NCBI GenBank assembly: GCA_032718475.1
Contig: JAUCBJ010005370.1
Location: 1 to 64,000 of the forward strand
DNA from: Nemertoderma westbladi
Taxonomy: Eukaryota; Xenacoelomorpha; Nemertodermatida; Nemertodermatidae
Direction: 5' to 3'
DNA length: 64,000 nucleotides
Shown here: one piece after another, positions 11,353-22,351 of the stretch
Position numbering within the stretch: the stretch's first letter is position 1
Layout of the letters: the number at the start of each line of letters is the position of its first letter
Made by a program: the position numbers and the translations under genes
The notes under the pieces: generated by a model
The model's database searches: none
Seen by the model: the letters and a program-made list of their open reading frames with translations, nothing else
What the model was told of the DNA's origin: nothing

Positions 11353-13128
11353 GATGCTGTGTGGGTTGGGTACCTACCGGGCCCTCTTGGCATAGACAGG
11401 GATGCTCTGTGGGTTGGGTACCTACCGGGCCCTCTTGGCATAGACAGAGATGCCCTGTGGGTACCTACCGGGCCCTCTTGGCATAGACAGGGATGCTCTG
11501 TGGGTTGGGTACCTACCGGGCCCTCTTGGCATAGACAGAGATGCCCTGTGGGTACCTACCGGGCCCTCTTGGCATAGACATGGATGCTGTGTGGGTTGGG
11601 TACCTACCGGGCCCTCTTGGCATAGACAGGGATGCTCTGTGGGTTGGGTACCTACCAGGCCCTCTTGGCATAGACAGAGACGATCTGTGGGTTGGGTACC
11701 TACCGGGCCCTCTTGGCATAGACAGGGATGCTCTGTGGGTTGGGTACCTACAAGGCCCTCTTGGCATAGACAGAGACGATCTGTGGGTTGGGTACCTACC
11801 GGGCCCTCTTGGCATAGACAGGGATGCTCTGTGGGTTGGGTACCTACCGGGCCCTTTTGGCATAGACAGGGATGCTCTGTGGGTTGGGTACCTACCGGGC
11901 CCTCTTGGCATAGACAGGGATGCTCTGTGGGTTGGGTACCTACCAGGCCCTCTTGGCATAGACAGAGACGATCTGTGGGTTGGGTACCTACCGGGCCCTC
12001 TTGGCATAGACAGAGACGATCTGTGGGTTGGGTACCTACCGGGCCCTCTTGGCATAGACAGAGACGATCTGTGGGTACCTACCGGGCCCTCTTGGCATAG
12101 ACAGGGACGCTCTGTGGGCACCTACTGGGCCCTCTTGTCATAGACAGGGACGCTCTGTGGGTACCTACCGGGCCCTCTTGGCATAGACAGGGACGCTCTG
12201 TGGGCACCTACTGGGTCCTCTTGGCATAGGCAGGGACGCTCTGTGGGTACCTACCGGGCCCTCTTGGCATAGACAGGGATGCTCTGTGGGTTGGGTACCT
12301 ACCGGGCCCTCTTGGCATAGACAGTGACGATCTGTGGGTACCTACCGGGCCCTCTTGGCATAGGCAGGGATGCTCTGTGGGTTGGGTACCTACCGGGCCC
12401 TCTTGGCATAGGCAGGGATGCTCTGTGGGTTGGGTACCTACCGGGCCCTCTTGGCATAGACCGAGACGATCTGTGGGTACCTACCGGGCCCTCTAGGCAT
12501 AGGCAGAGACGCTCTGTGGGTTGGGTACCTACCGGGCCCTCTTGGCATAGACAGAGACAATATGTGGGTACCTACTGGGCCCTCTTGGCATAGACAGAGA
12601 CAATATGTGGGTACCTACCGGGCCCTCTTGGCATAGGCAGAGACGCTCTGTGGGTTGGGTACCTACCGGGCCCTCTTGGCATAGACAGTGACGATCTGTG
12701 GGTACCTACCGGGCCCTCTTGGCATAGGCAGGGATGCTCTGTGGGTTGAGTACCTACCGGGCCCTCTTGGCATAGACCGAGACGATCTGTGGGTACCTAC
12801 CGGGCCCTCTAGGCATAGGCAGAGACGCTCTGTGGGTTGGGTACCTACCGGGCCCTCTTGGCATAGACAGTGACGATCTGTGGGTACCTACCGGGCCCTC
12901 TAGGCATAGGCAGAGACGCTCTGTGGGTTGGGTACCTACCGGGCCCTCTTGGCATAGACAGTGACGATCTGTGGGTACCTACCGGGCCCTCTAGGCATAG
13001 GCAGAGACGCTCTGTGGGTTGGGTACCTACCGGGCCCTCTTGGCATAGACAGTGACGATCTGTGGGTACCTACCGGGCCCTCTTGGCATAGGCAGGGATG
13101 CTCTGTGGGTTGAGTACCTACCGGGCCC

Positions 13129-13424
13129 TTGACAGGGAGGCTTTGCTGAGGTTAGTACTTTGGTTGAAGTCGGAATTCGGGTGCAATTGTTTTCTTTAGA
13201 TTTATACTGTAGACCTACTAACTAGACTTAGGCAGTTGTAACTACTTAATAATATCGTACAGTAATTATCCTAAGGCCTCAATGGGGTGGGTTGGGTTGG
13301 TAACACGTGCATGCTCTCATTAAATATTTTAGTTGAATCGTATTAGGTATAGGTTTAAATTTATTACATCATTATATTGGATATTATACGAGTCCTATGG
13401 GCTCAATCAATCAATCAATCAATC
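13129..13424 (+). mobile_element. Retroposon-like insertion with (AATC)n tail inside the minisatellite
   Basis: About 300 bp of unique sequence interrupts the array. It ends ...ATACGAGTCCTATGGGCTC followed by (AATC)n at 13404-13424, after which the ST13 units resume. A similar ending (GATACGGGCTCTTCATTAAT then ATCAATCAATC) occurs at 22200-22240. This is consistent with the 3' end of a non-LTR element or SINE. No clear target duplication was seen. Confidence 0.55.
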
Positions 13425-13576
13425 TGTGGGTTGGATATCTACCGGGCCCTCTTGGCATAGACAGTGACCATCTGTGGGTACCTACCGGGCCCTCTTGGCA
13501 TAGACAGGGACGCTCTGTGGGTTGGGTACCTACCGGGCCCTCTTGGCATAGACAGAGATGATCTGTGGGTACCTAC
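13425..13576 (-). repeat. ST13 exon/donor-derived minisatellite, block 3 (founder end)
   Basis: The last three to four units lie directly downstream of exon 2. The authentic donor (13576-13571, GTAGGT) is the first of the whole series. Its exon-side bases match the repeat unit, which identifies this end as the source of the array. Confidence 0.93.
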
Positions 13577-13860
13577 CGGGCCCTCTTGGCATAGGCAGGG
13601 ACGCTCTGTGGGTTTAAAAGAATAGCATCAGTGAAATGTTTCACGGCTTCTAAGAATTCTCCATCCCCCAGCGCCATGTTACCCTGAGCTATAAAGGCCC
13701 CGGCGCCTTCGTTATCCTCCTCACTGATGGCTTTATCGGGGTCTCCCATCTCCTGAGGATCGTCTTTTTCTCCAACTATAACATCCTCATTATCCAAGTC
13801 AACATCACTCTCTTCAGTACTTGAGTTCTCCTCATCAAGCCCTGGAGTAGACCCAGTTTT
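13577..13860 (-). CDS. ST13: ST13 exon 2 (acidic linker and TPR1)
   Basis: This exon has 284 nt: 94 codons (residues about 66-159) plus the first two bases of Arg160. The acceptor is ATTTTCCGTAG before AAAACT, and the donor is GCCCG/GTAGGT. The product starts KTGSTPGLDEENSSTEESD, an acidic stretch equivalent to human SSEESDLEID. It includes the diagnostic PQEMGD motif and then TPR1 (GNMALGDGEFLEAVKHFTDA, ILLNPQSVPAYAKRAR). Its final 38 bases have been amplified into the adjacent intron array. Reading past the donor in frame meets TAG at once (CGG TAG), so retention of intron 2, or use of any downstream repeat donor, would truncate Hip within TPR1. Confidence 0.94.
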
Positions 13861-13894
13861 CTACGGAAAATAATTTCCAATTATTACAGGGTTA

Positions 13895-14092
13895 CCACTT
13901 TACTAGTGTAATATTGTATTTGTAACCAAGTAACATAAAGGACCCCCTTGGAAATACGCTGCAAAGCTTAAGGGGTAATCCTGTATGTTATGTTGGACAA
14001 TACCTTTATACCGGTACATTGTTAGGTGTATTTGTTATTGTTTTTACATAATGTATAAATAAATAAATCTATCTATCTATTTATTTCAATTT
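13895..14092 (+). mobile_element. Retroposon 3' end (SINE/LINE tail), copy 1
   Basis: A roughly 190-bp segment with AAGGACCCCCTTGGAAA, GCTTAAGGGGTAATCC, GGACAATACCTTTATACCGG and ACATAATGTATAAATAAATA ends in a (TCTA)n/(ATTT) tail. A second copy lies in the opposite orientation at 23155-23345. The paired CCCC/GGGG stem and the microsatellite tail are typical of the 3' UTRs of CR1/L2-like LINEs and their SINEs; a similar stem occurs at 45360-45410. Confidence 0.7.
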
Positions 14093-14550
14093 AAATTTTA
14101 CTCTTCAATGCATAAGAGATCAAATAATTGCATACTAAACCTAAATCGTGTGGCTTTGATCTCATTGGAACCGCAATGGTCGATTTAGTTGTGCTAGAGG
14201 TATGTTATAAGACCAAATTACCACTATTTTGAACTTATGGCCTATATTTCATATTACAAGCCAAGACTTCGACCTCATTATGATGCGATAGATTGCGAAG
14301 TATCTGCGAAGAATTCTCATTGTAGTCATTTTTAGTGTTGTTATCTGATTATTGGTATCATTTGGGCTTCTTATAACTACAACGCTAGATTTAGATACAC
14401 AATAATCATGTTTTATAAGACCAAATCATCAGTACTTTTACAGTTATTGCCTACATCGCTACTGTCGCTAATGATTATTGTCTATCAGCATTTGCAGTTG
14501 CAAGAGACCCAAACAGCCAAAATGAAACCCATAATACACCACCAAAGAAG

Positions 14551-14559
14551 CATACTTTT
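14551..14559. repeat. Left 9-bp target-site duplication of the foldback element
   Basis: CATACTTTT here is repeated exactly at 20691-20699, immediately outside the two inverted arms. Confidence 0.85.
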
Positions 14560-15239
14560 CAATAGTATCTACATCATTGTCCAGAATAGGGTGTTTCCCT
14601 TCACCTCTATGGGGCTTTCTATTATTCCTACCTGTCCCAAATACGTTGTGTAATGATTTCCAACCTGTCCAATATAGGGGCATCCAATCAAATCATCATA
14701 TGAGCCAACTCCTCTTCATCGGACCAATACCAACATTCCTAAAGTTAGGCATCTCCCTTATTGGCTATATAATGTAAAGGTTAATGGAAAATTCCACTGA
14801 TATATAATCAAAGTGTCAACTACGATTCCAGGGCTCATTATAACAACCTATACTTGACAGAGCAACGTATTTGGGACAAGAGCTGGTTGAGGTATATGTA
14901 CAGTGGAAATTCCCATTCTAAATAAGGGCATTCGGAATACTTGTTCCCTAGTTATGGTTAAACATATACTGTGGGTGCCTTGCAAATGGCCTGTAAGACT
15001 GTGATGCATTATAGGCTATAGTGTCATCATAGTCACGTTATTTAATTTCATGTTGTACAATTTATTCATATTGTGCAATTTATTCATGTTGTGCAATTTA
15101 TTCATTGTGCAATTTATTCACTTATAATAAATCTTAATACATTCGTATATTAATAATTAAATGACAATCAAATTAGTGATATCGCAACCTCCTCCCCCGG
15201 AATCAACTTCATCCCAAATAGTCCTTAATAAGTCTTAAA

Positions 15240-17215
15240 TTTGACTCAAATAAGTTGTTAGTGTCGCATATAGGGTGTTTGTGTCCCATATAGGTTGATT
15301 TTGTCCAAAATAGCGTGTAGCTTTATCAAAATTATTTCAAATAGTTGATAAATGTAAATGAATACTGAAAAGAATATCGACTTCATAATCATAGCTTTAA
15401 TTCCAATTTGTCCCAAATAGGTTGTTTATGTCCCATATAGGGTGTTTGTGTCCCACACAGGGTGTTTTTGTACCAAATTGCATGTAACTTCCTCAAAATG
15501 ATTTTACATAGTTTATAAATATGATGGAAATACTCAAAAGAAAATATAATACACTATCATAGCTTTAATTTAAATTTGTCCCAAATAGGTTGTTTGTGCC
15601 CCACATAGGGTGTTTGTGTCCCGTATATGGTGTGAAGTACTTATAATGATTTCAAATAGTTTCGAAATGTAATGGAATCTCAAAAGAATATAGAATTCAC
15701 TATCATACATAGCTTTCATTTAAATTTGTCCCAAATAGGTTGTTTGTTTCCCAAATAGCGTGTGACTTTCTCAAAATGATTTTAAATAGTTTCTAAATTT
15801 CATGGAATAATCAAAAGAATATAGAATTCACTACTATAGCTTTAATTTCAATTTGTCCCAAATAGGTTGTTTTTGTCCCATATAGGGTGTTTGTGTCCCG
15901 TATAGGGTGTGAATTGCTTATAATAATTTCAAGTAGTTTCTAAATGTAATGGAATAATAAAAAGAATATAGAATTCACTACCATAGCTATAATTTAAATT
16001 TGTCCCAAATAGGTTGTTTTTGGCCCATATAGGGTGTTTGTGTCCCATATAGGGTGTTTGTGTCCCAAATTGCGTGTGACTTTCTCAAAATGATTTTACA
16101 TAGTTTATAAATATAATGGAAAACTTAAAAGAAAATATAATTCACTATCATTTTTTCTTTAATTTAAATTTGTCCCAAATAGGTTGTTTGTGTCCTGTAT
16201 AGGGTGTTTCTGTCCTGAATAGGGGAATACAGCTTGCCAACACATTGTTGCTGAATAGGGTGTACATTTCTTATAATGATTTTAAATAGTTTCTAAATGA
16301 AATGGAATACTCAAAAGAATATAGAATTCACTATCAGAGCGTTAATTTAAATTTGTTCCAAATATGTTGTTTGTGTCCCAAATTAGGTGTTTGTGTCCCA
16401 TATAGGGTGTTTGTGTCTTATATAGCGTGTGACTTTCTCAAAATGATTTTAAATAGTTTCTAAATCTCATGGAATCCTCAAAAGAATATAGAATTCACTA
16501 CCATAGCTTTAATTTCAATTTGTCCCAAATAGGTTGTTTTTGTCCCATATTGGGGGTTTGTATCCCATAAAGGGTGTGTTTTGCTTATAATGATTTCCAA
16601 TAGTTTCTAAATGTAGGGGAATACTCAAAAGAATATAGAATTCACTACAATAGCTTTAATTTCAATTTGTCCCAAATTTGTTTTTGGCCCATATAGGGTG
16701 TTTATGTCCTGTATAGGGTGTTTGTGTCCCAAATAGCGTGTGACTTTCTCAAAATGATTTTAAATAGTTTCTAATTCTCATGGAATCCTCAAAAGAATAT
16801 AGAATTCACTACCATAGCTTTAATTTCAATTTGTCCCAAATAGGTTGTTTTTGTCCCATATAGGGTGTTTGTGTCCCGTATAGGGTGTGTATTGCTTATA
16901 ATGATTTCAAATGGTTTCTAAATTGTTGACAAGCCGGCACAGCATTCTTAAAAATGCAGCTGCAATGCAGCATGCCGATCCTAGTAGTAGTAGATCCTAG
17001 TAAATGTAGGGGAATACTCAAAAGAATATAGAATTCACTACCATAGCTTTAATTTGAATTTGTTCCAAATAGGTTGTTTATGTCCCATATAGGGTGTTTG
17101 TGTCCCATATAGGGTGTTTTTGTCCCAAATTGCGTGTGACTTTCTCAAAATGATTTTACATAGTTTATAAATATAATGGAATACTCAAAAGAAAATAGAA
17201 TTCACTATCATAGGT
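15240..17215 (+). repeat. Left-arm tandem array of the foldback element
   Basis: About a dozen copies of a roughly 160-bp unit. Each has TTTGTCCCAAATAGGTTG, one or two TCCCATATAGGGTGTTTGTG modules, GTGTGACTTTCTCAAAATGA and CTCAAAAGAATATAGAATTC, then ATAGCTTTAATTT. The number of TATAGGGTGTTTGTGTCCC modules varies between units. Interrupted by a LINE tail at 16923-17001. Confidence 0.9.
16923..17001 (+). mobile_element. Minimal (about 79-bp) LINE 3'-end insertion in the foldback arm
   Basis: TTGTTGACAAGCCGGCACAG through GCATGCCGATCCTAGTAG matches the last 75 bp of the RTE-like LINE (compare 5349-5420), then (TAG)n and a repeated GATCCTAGTA. It sits within one tandem unit of the left arm and has no counterpart in the right arm, so it post-dates formation of the palindrome. 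A severely 5'-truncated insertion. Confidence 0.85.
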
Positions 17216-17269
17216 TTAATTAAATTGAATTGAATTAAATTATTGAATTAATTGAATTAAATTGAATTA

Positions 17270-20000
17270 CATTTTCTTTTGAGTATTTCCATTATATTTA
17301 TAAACTATGTAAAATAATTTTGAGAAAGTCATACGCTATTTGGCATACAAACGCCCTATATGTGACAAAAACAACCTTTTTGGGACAAATTTAAATTAAA
17401 GCTATGATACTGAATTATATTTTCTTTTGAGTATTCTATTATATTTATAAACTATGTAAAATCATTTTGAGAAAGTCACACGCTATTTGGGACACAAACA
17501 CCCTATATGGGACACAAACACCCTATATGGGACAAAAACAACCTATTTGGGACAGATTGAAATTAAAGCTATGGTGGTGAATTCTATATTTTTTTGAGTA
17601 TTCCATGAGATTTAGAAACTAATTAAAATCATTTTGAGAAAGTCACACGCTATTTGGGATACAAACACCCTATATGGGACACAAACAACCTATTTGGGAC
17701 AAATTTAAATGAAAGCTATGATAGTGAATTCTATTTTCTTTTGAGTATTCCATCACATTTCGAAACTATTTGAAATCATTATAAGCACTTCACACCCTAC
17801 ACGGGACACAAACACCCTATATGGGACACAAACAACCTATTTGGGACAAATTTTAATTAAAGCTATGATAGTGGATTCTATTTTCTTTTGAGTATTTCCA
17901 TTATATTTATAAACTATGTAAAATCATTTTGAGAAAGTCATACGCTATTTGGCACACAAGCACCCTATATGGGACAAAACAACCTATTTGGGACAAATTT
18001 AAATTAAAGCTATGATACTGAATTATATTTTATTTTGAATATTCCATTATATTTATAAACTATGTAAAATCATTTTGAGAAAGTCACACACTATTTGGGA
18101 CACAAACACCCTATATGGGACACAAACACCCTATATGGGACATAAACAACCTATTTGGGACAAATTTAAATTAAAGCTATGATAGTGAATTCTATATTCT
18201 TTTGAGTATTCCATTACATTTAGAAACTATTTGAAATCATTATACGCAATTCACACCCTATACGGGACACAAACACCCTATATGGAAGAAAAACAACCTA
18301 TTTGGGACAAATTGAAATTAAAGCTATGGTATTAAATTATATATTCTTTTGAGTATTCCATGAGATTTAGAAACTATTTAAAATCATTTTGAGAAAGTGA
18401 CATGCTATTTGGGACACAAACACCCTATATGGGACACAAACACCCTATATGGGACATAAACAACCTATTTGGGACAAAATTAAATGAAAGCTATGATAGT
18501 GAATTTTATTTTCTTTTGAGTATTCCATCACATTTCGAAACTATTTGAAATCATTATAAGCACGTCACACCCTATACGGGACACAAACACCCTATATGGG
18601 ACACAAACAACCTATTTGGGACAAATTTTAATTAAAGCTATGATAGTGGATTCTATTTTCTTTTCAGTATTTCCATTATATTTATAAACTATGTAAAATC
18701 ATTTTGAGAAAGTCATACGCTACTTGGCACACAAACACCCTATATGGGACAAAACAACCTATTTGGGACAAATTTAAATTAAAGCTATGATACTGAATTA
18801 TATTTTATTTTGAATATTCCATTATATTTATATACTATGTAAAATCATTTTGAGAAAGTCACACACTATTTGGGACACAAACACCCTATATGGGACACAA
18901 ACACCCTATATGGGACATAAACAACATATTTGGGACAAATTTAAATTAAAGCTATGATAGTGAATTCTATATTCTTTTGAGTATTCCATTACATTTCGAA
19001 ACTATTTGAAATCATTATAAGCACTTCACACCCTATACGGGACACAAACACCCTATTTGGAACATAAACAACCTATTTGGGACAAATTTAAATGAAAGCT
19101 ATGATAGTGAATTCTATATTATTTTGAGTATTCCATTACATTTAGAAAATATTTGAAATCATTATAAGCAATTCATACCCTTTATGGGACACAAACACCC
19201 TATATGGGACAACAACAACCTATTTGGGACAAATTGAAATTAAAGCTATGGTGGTGAATTCTATATTTTTTTGAGTATTCCATGAGATTTAGAAACTAAT
19301 TAAAATCATTTTGAGAAAGTCACACGCTATTTGGGACACAAACACCCTATATGGGACACAAACAACCTATTTGGGACTAATTTAAATGAAAGCTATGATA
19401 GTGAATTCTATTTTCTTTTGAGTATTCCATCACATTTCGAAACTATTTGAAATCATTATAAGCACTTCACACCCTATACGGGACACAAACACCCTATATG
19501 GGACACAAACAACCTATTTGGGACAAATTTTAATTAAAGCTATGATAGTGGATTCTATTTTCTTTTGAGTATTTCCATTATATTTATAAACTATGTAAAA
19601 TCATTTTGAGAAAGTCATACGCTATTTGGCACAAAAACACCCTATATGGGACAAAACAACCTATTTGGGACAAATTTAAATTAAAGCTATGATACTGAAT
19701 TATATTTTATTTTGAATATTCCATTATATTTATAAACTATGTAAAATCATTTTGAGAAAGTCACACACTATTTGGGACACAAACACCCTATATGGGACAC
19801 AAACACCCTATATGGGACATAAACAACCTATTTGGGACAAATTTAAATTAAAGCTATGATAGTGAATTCTATTTTCTTTTGAGTATTCCATCACATTTCG
19901 AAACTATTTGAAATCATTATAAGCACTTCACACCCTATACGGGACACAAACATCCTATATGGGACGGGACACAAACAACCTATTTGGGACAAATTTAAGA
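17270..20000 (-). repeat. Right-arm inverted tandem array of the foldback element
   Basis: The same roughly 160-bp unit as the left arm, in reverse complement (CACCCTATATGGGACACAAA, CAACCTATTTGGGACAAATT, CATTTTGAGAAAGTCA). The arm is about 700 bp longer than the left. A two-unit sub-block (for example at 17700-18180, 18480-18960 and 19380-19860) recurs at spacings of several hundred bases. Confidence 0.88.
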
Positions 20001-20690
20001 CTTATTAAGGACTATTTGGGATGAAGTTGAGTCTGGGGGAGGAGGTTGCGATATCACTAATTTGATTGTCATTTAATTATTATTATACGAATGTATTTAT
20101 ATTTATTATATGTGAATAAATTGCACCACATGAATAAATTGCACAATGAATAAATTGCACAACATGAATAAATTGCACAATATGAATAAATTGCACAACA
20201 TGAAATGAAATAAAGTGACTATGGTGACACTATAGCCTATAATGCATCACAGTCTTACAGGCCATTTGCAAGGCACCCACAGTATATCTTTAACCATAAC
20301 TAGGGAACATGTATTCCAAATGCCCTTATTTAGAATGGGAATTTCCACTGTACATATACCTAAACCATCTCTTGTCCCAAATACGTTGCTCTGTCCAGTA
20401 TAGGTTGTTATAATGAGCCCCGGATTCGTAGTTGACACTTGGATTATATATCAGTGGAATTTTCCATTAACCTTTACATTATATAGCCAATAAGGGAGAT
20501 GCCTAACTTTAGGAATGTTGGTATTGGTCCGATGACGAGGAGTTGGCTCATATGATGATTTGATTGGATGCCCCTATATTGGACAGGTTGGAAATCATTA
20601 CACAACGTATTTGGGACAGGTAGGAATAATAGAAAGCCCCATAGAAGTGAAGGGAAACACCCTATTCTGGACAATGATGTAGACACTACT

Positions 20691-20699
20691 CATACTTTT
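20691..20699. repeat. Right 9-bp target-site duplication of the foldback element
   Basis: CATACTTTT, identical to 14551-14559. It directly follows the last base of the right inverted arm. Confidence 0.85.
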
Positions 20700-20804
20700 G
20701 GCATAGGGAGGGCCTACAATGATAATTCCTCACAGATACAGTAATACTGTAGGTCTAATATAGGGCAGTAGGGAGGGATGTATCAATCAATAGTGTTCGC
20801 TTAC

Positions 20805-20999
20805 CGTTGCACCTACGTCCGGCTGGGGGCTTCCCCAGGCTTCTTTGGGCTTTTCTGTTGGTTTTGGGGGTAATGTTGCACCCAGACTCTCCAGATACGA
20901 CCGAAAGAAACCGAGTTCTGGACGATGAAGCACAGTAGAGTCATTCCTCAAAACCGCAACGAACTCTTCTAGTAGTTTGAGTTGCTCTGTATTCGACAT
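20805..20999 (-). CDS. ST13: ST13 exon 1 (N-terminal dimerisation segment)
   Basis: 65 codons from ATG (20999-20997) to donor ACG/GTAAGCG, phase 0. The product starts MSNTEQLKLLEEFVAVLRND and contains STVLHRPELGFFRSYLESLG. It matches the Hip N-terminus (human [30 protein letters not shown]) that mediates homodimerisation. The sequence just upstream is GC-richer with an in-frame stop close by, which supports this start. The following Pro/Lys linker joins exon 2 in frame. The promoter should lie at about 21000-21150; no TATA-like element was identified with confidence. Confidence 0.93.
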
Positions 21000-22350
21000 T
21001 ATTTAATCGTTAGTCGGTACTGCGGTAGCCTACCTCACTGCTCTGCTCTACACTGCTACAGGCTGACAGGTGACGGTACACACACATACATACAGACTGG
21101 ATGCAGTGCAGATACTGACGTATTAAGATTAACCTACACAACACATACTGACATAGGCCTATGCAGATAGGGGCGCACCTGAAATTGACTTGTCGCGCAC
21201 CTTATCATAGGCCTAATCCACATGCCTTACGCTTACGGTACTGGATAACGGTACTGCATACCGGTACCAGGTACCATGGGGGGCCATACACTGATACAAA
21301 ATCGCGAAGTTTATAGGGTTGCCTACGCATATCACAAAAAATCGCAATCCAGAATGCACCGGTCTGCCAGTCTGACGGTAGCGTGGTGGCCTACCCAGCT
21401 GCAGCTACCATCCTGCCACCTGCCGTCTGACCGTAGTGCATTAGGCCTACATCCACATCAGTACCTGTACATTCCAAGGACTACTATCTGACTATACTAC
21501 AGGACTGGCACACTACTGCACTAGGGTGGTTAAAAAAAAACCAACTTTCGCTATCAATGTTACTACATACGAGAATTTGTTCCAAATTGTGTAAAAACTC
21601 GATAAATATCAACGATGGTGTCCAAAAATGTGCGAACTACTCCCACGGTGACCTTCAAACCATGAAAAAATTCTCTGCGGGCTGTTTTTTTTCGAATTTG
21701 AATGTTGCAGTGGGACTAGTTCCAAATAGTATAAGATAAGAAAATAGGTTTATTTTGAACCTTTGCCATATTTTCTACAGATTGGCTGTTGTAGGAACTT
21801 CTCCATTGCACTTGCGATTCGTTAAAGTGAGTTGATTGAATGAACCTTATTATTCAGTATTTCAGTACAAATTAATTCGATGTGCTGATATGTAGTTATT
21901 GTTCATATCATTCCTATATACTGTATAGGAAGGATAAGACTGTAAGACTAATGTGAACAGTATCTAAACATTATCTAATTATGTGAACAGTATCCCTATT
22001 GGTAGGGGAATGTTGTGACACAGATGATAACGGATTCAACTAGCGGTATATTGTATCACCTCACAATATACATGGACCTCCCTCTCTCTATTAGGTACTT
22101 ACTTTATATTACTAGTAGGTACTCTGTTATTACTTTATAATTTATTACGATAGCCGACCCAATACTCCCCCCCACCTCGAGTGAAAACACATCAATGGCC
22201 CCGATACGGGCTCTTCATTAATATCAATCAATCAATCAAATTATTGATTATTATTAATAATAAAAAAAAATTATTGAAATTATGAATTAATAAATTGATT
22301 AAGTAGCAATCCCGAATATTAAACATAAACCGGAAAATTAAAGAAACTGT
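21000..22350. other. Intergenic: presumed ST13 promoter side, no further gene
   Basis: 21000-21500 is relatively GC-rich with many TAGGCCTA and ACCGGTAC words and short repeats. 21500-22350 is AT-rich, with a retroposon-like tail (CCCCGATACGGGCTC then (ATCA)n, about 22190-22245). No coding homology was recognised in the short ORFs. Confidence 0.6.
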
Positions 22351-22351
22351 A

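Larger units (their letters stand above)
5421..13128 (-). repeat. ST13 exon/donor-derived minisatellite, block 2 (main)
   Basis: About 7.7 kb of the same 48/43-bp unit, roughly 165 units. Several sequence classes alternate (ACGATCTG, ATGCTCTG, ACGCTCTG, ATGTTCTG with TTAAGT, ATGCCCTG). Long runs of the 48-bp form (6700-7920, 9720-10930) keep three or more frames open on both strands because 48 is a multiple of three and the unit has no stop in those frames. These open frames have repetitive composition and are not genes. The same TATGCCAAGAGGGCCCGGTAGG core is present in nearly every unit. Confidence 0.95.
13861..14559 (-). other. ST13 intron 1, right of the foldback element
   Basis: AT-rich intronic sequence. 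It holds a retroposon 3' end (13895-14092) and ends at the left 9-bp target duplication of the foldback element (CATACTTTT, 14551-14559). No coding signal was seen. Confidence 0.7.
14560..20690. mobile_element. 6.1-kb foldback (MULE/FB-type) transposon in ST13 intron 1
   Basis: The element is a giant imperfect palindrome. The outer arms (14561-15240 and 20690-20010) are inverted copies: the rare sequence GGTGTTTCCCTTCACCTCTA at about 14589 has its reverse complement, with one difference, near 20664. Inside them lie tandem arrays of a roughly 160-bp unit in opposite orientations (15240-17215 and 17270-20000), meeting at an AT-rich centre (AATTGAATTGAATTAAATTA, about 17220-17270). It is flanked by a 9-bp direct duplication. 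Long inverted repeats made of tandem subrepeats plus a 9-bp duplication are the signature of Foldback elements, a Mutator-like group. No transposase was seen, so it is non-autonomous. Confidence 0.85.
219..20999 (-). other. ST13: ST13 (Hip) gene, 3'-incomplete, four exons in window
   Basis: Gene model built by joining exons 20999-20805, 13860-13577, 1802-1559 and 455-219. Donors are GTAAGC, GTAGGT, GTATTT and GTTGGT; acceptors end CCGTAG, TATAG and TGTAG. Codon phase is continuous across all three junctions (0, 2/1, 0), and the joined product is colinear with vertebrate Hip over 320 residues. Hip is a cytosolic Hsc70 co-chaperone that stabilises the ADP-bound state. The N-terminal dimerisation segment, acidic linker, TPR domain, charged helix, GGMP repeats and first DP motif are all present. 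The remaining roughly 40-50 residues (end of the DP/STI1-like domain) must lie left of base 219. Introns are 6.9 kb (foldback element), 11.8 kb (self-derived minisatellite) and 1.1 kb (LINE tail). Confidence 0.93.
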
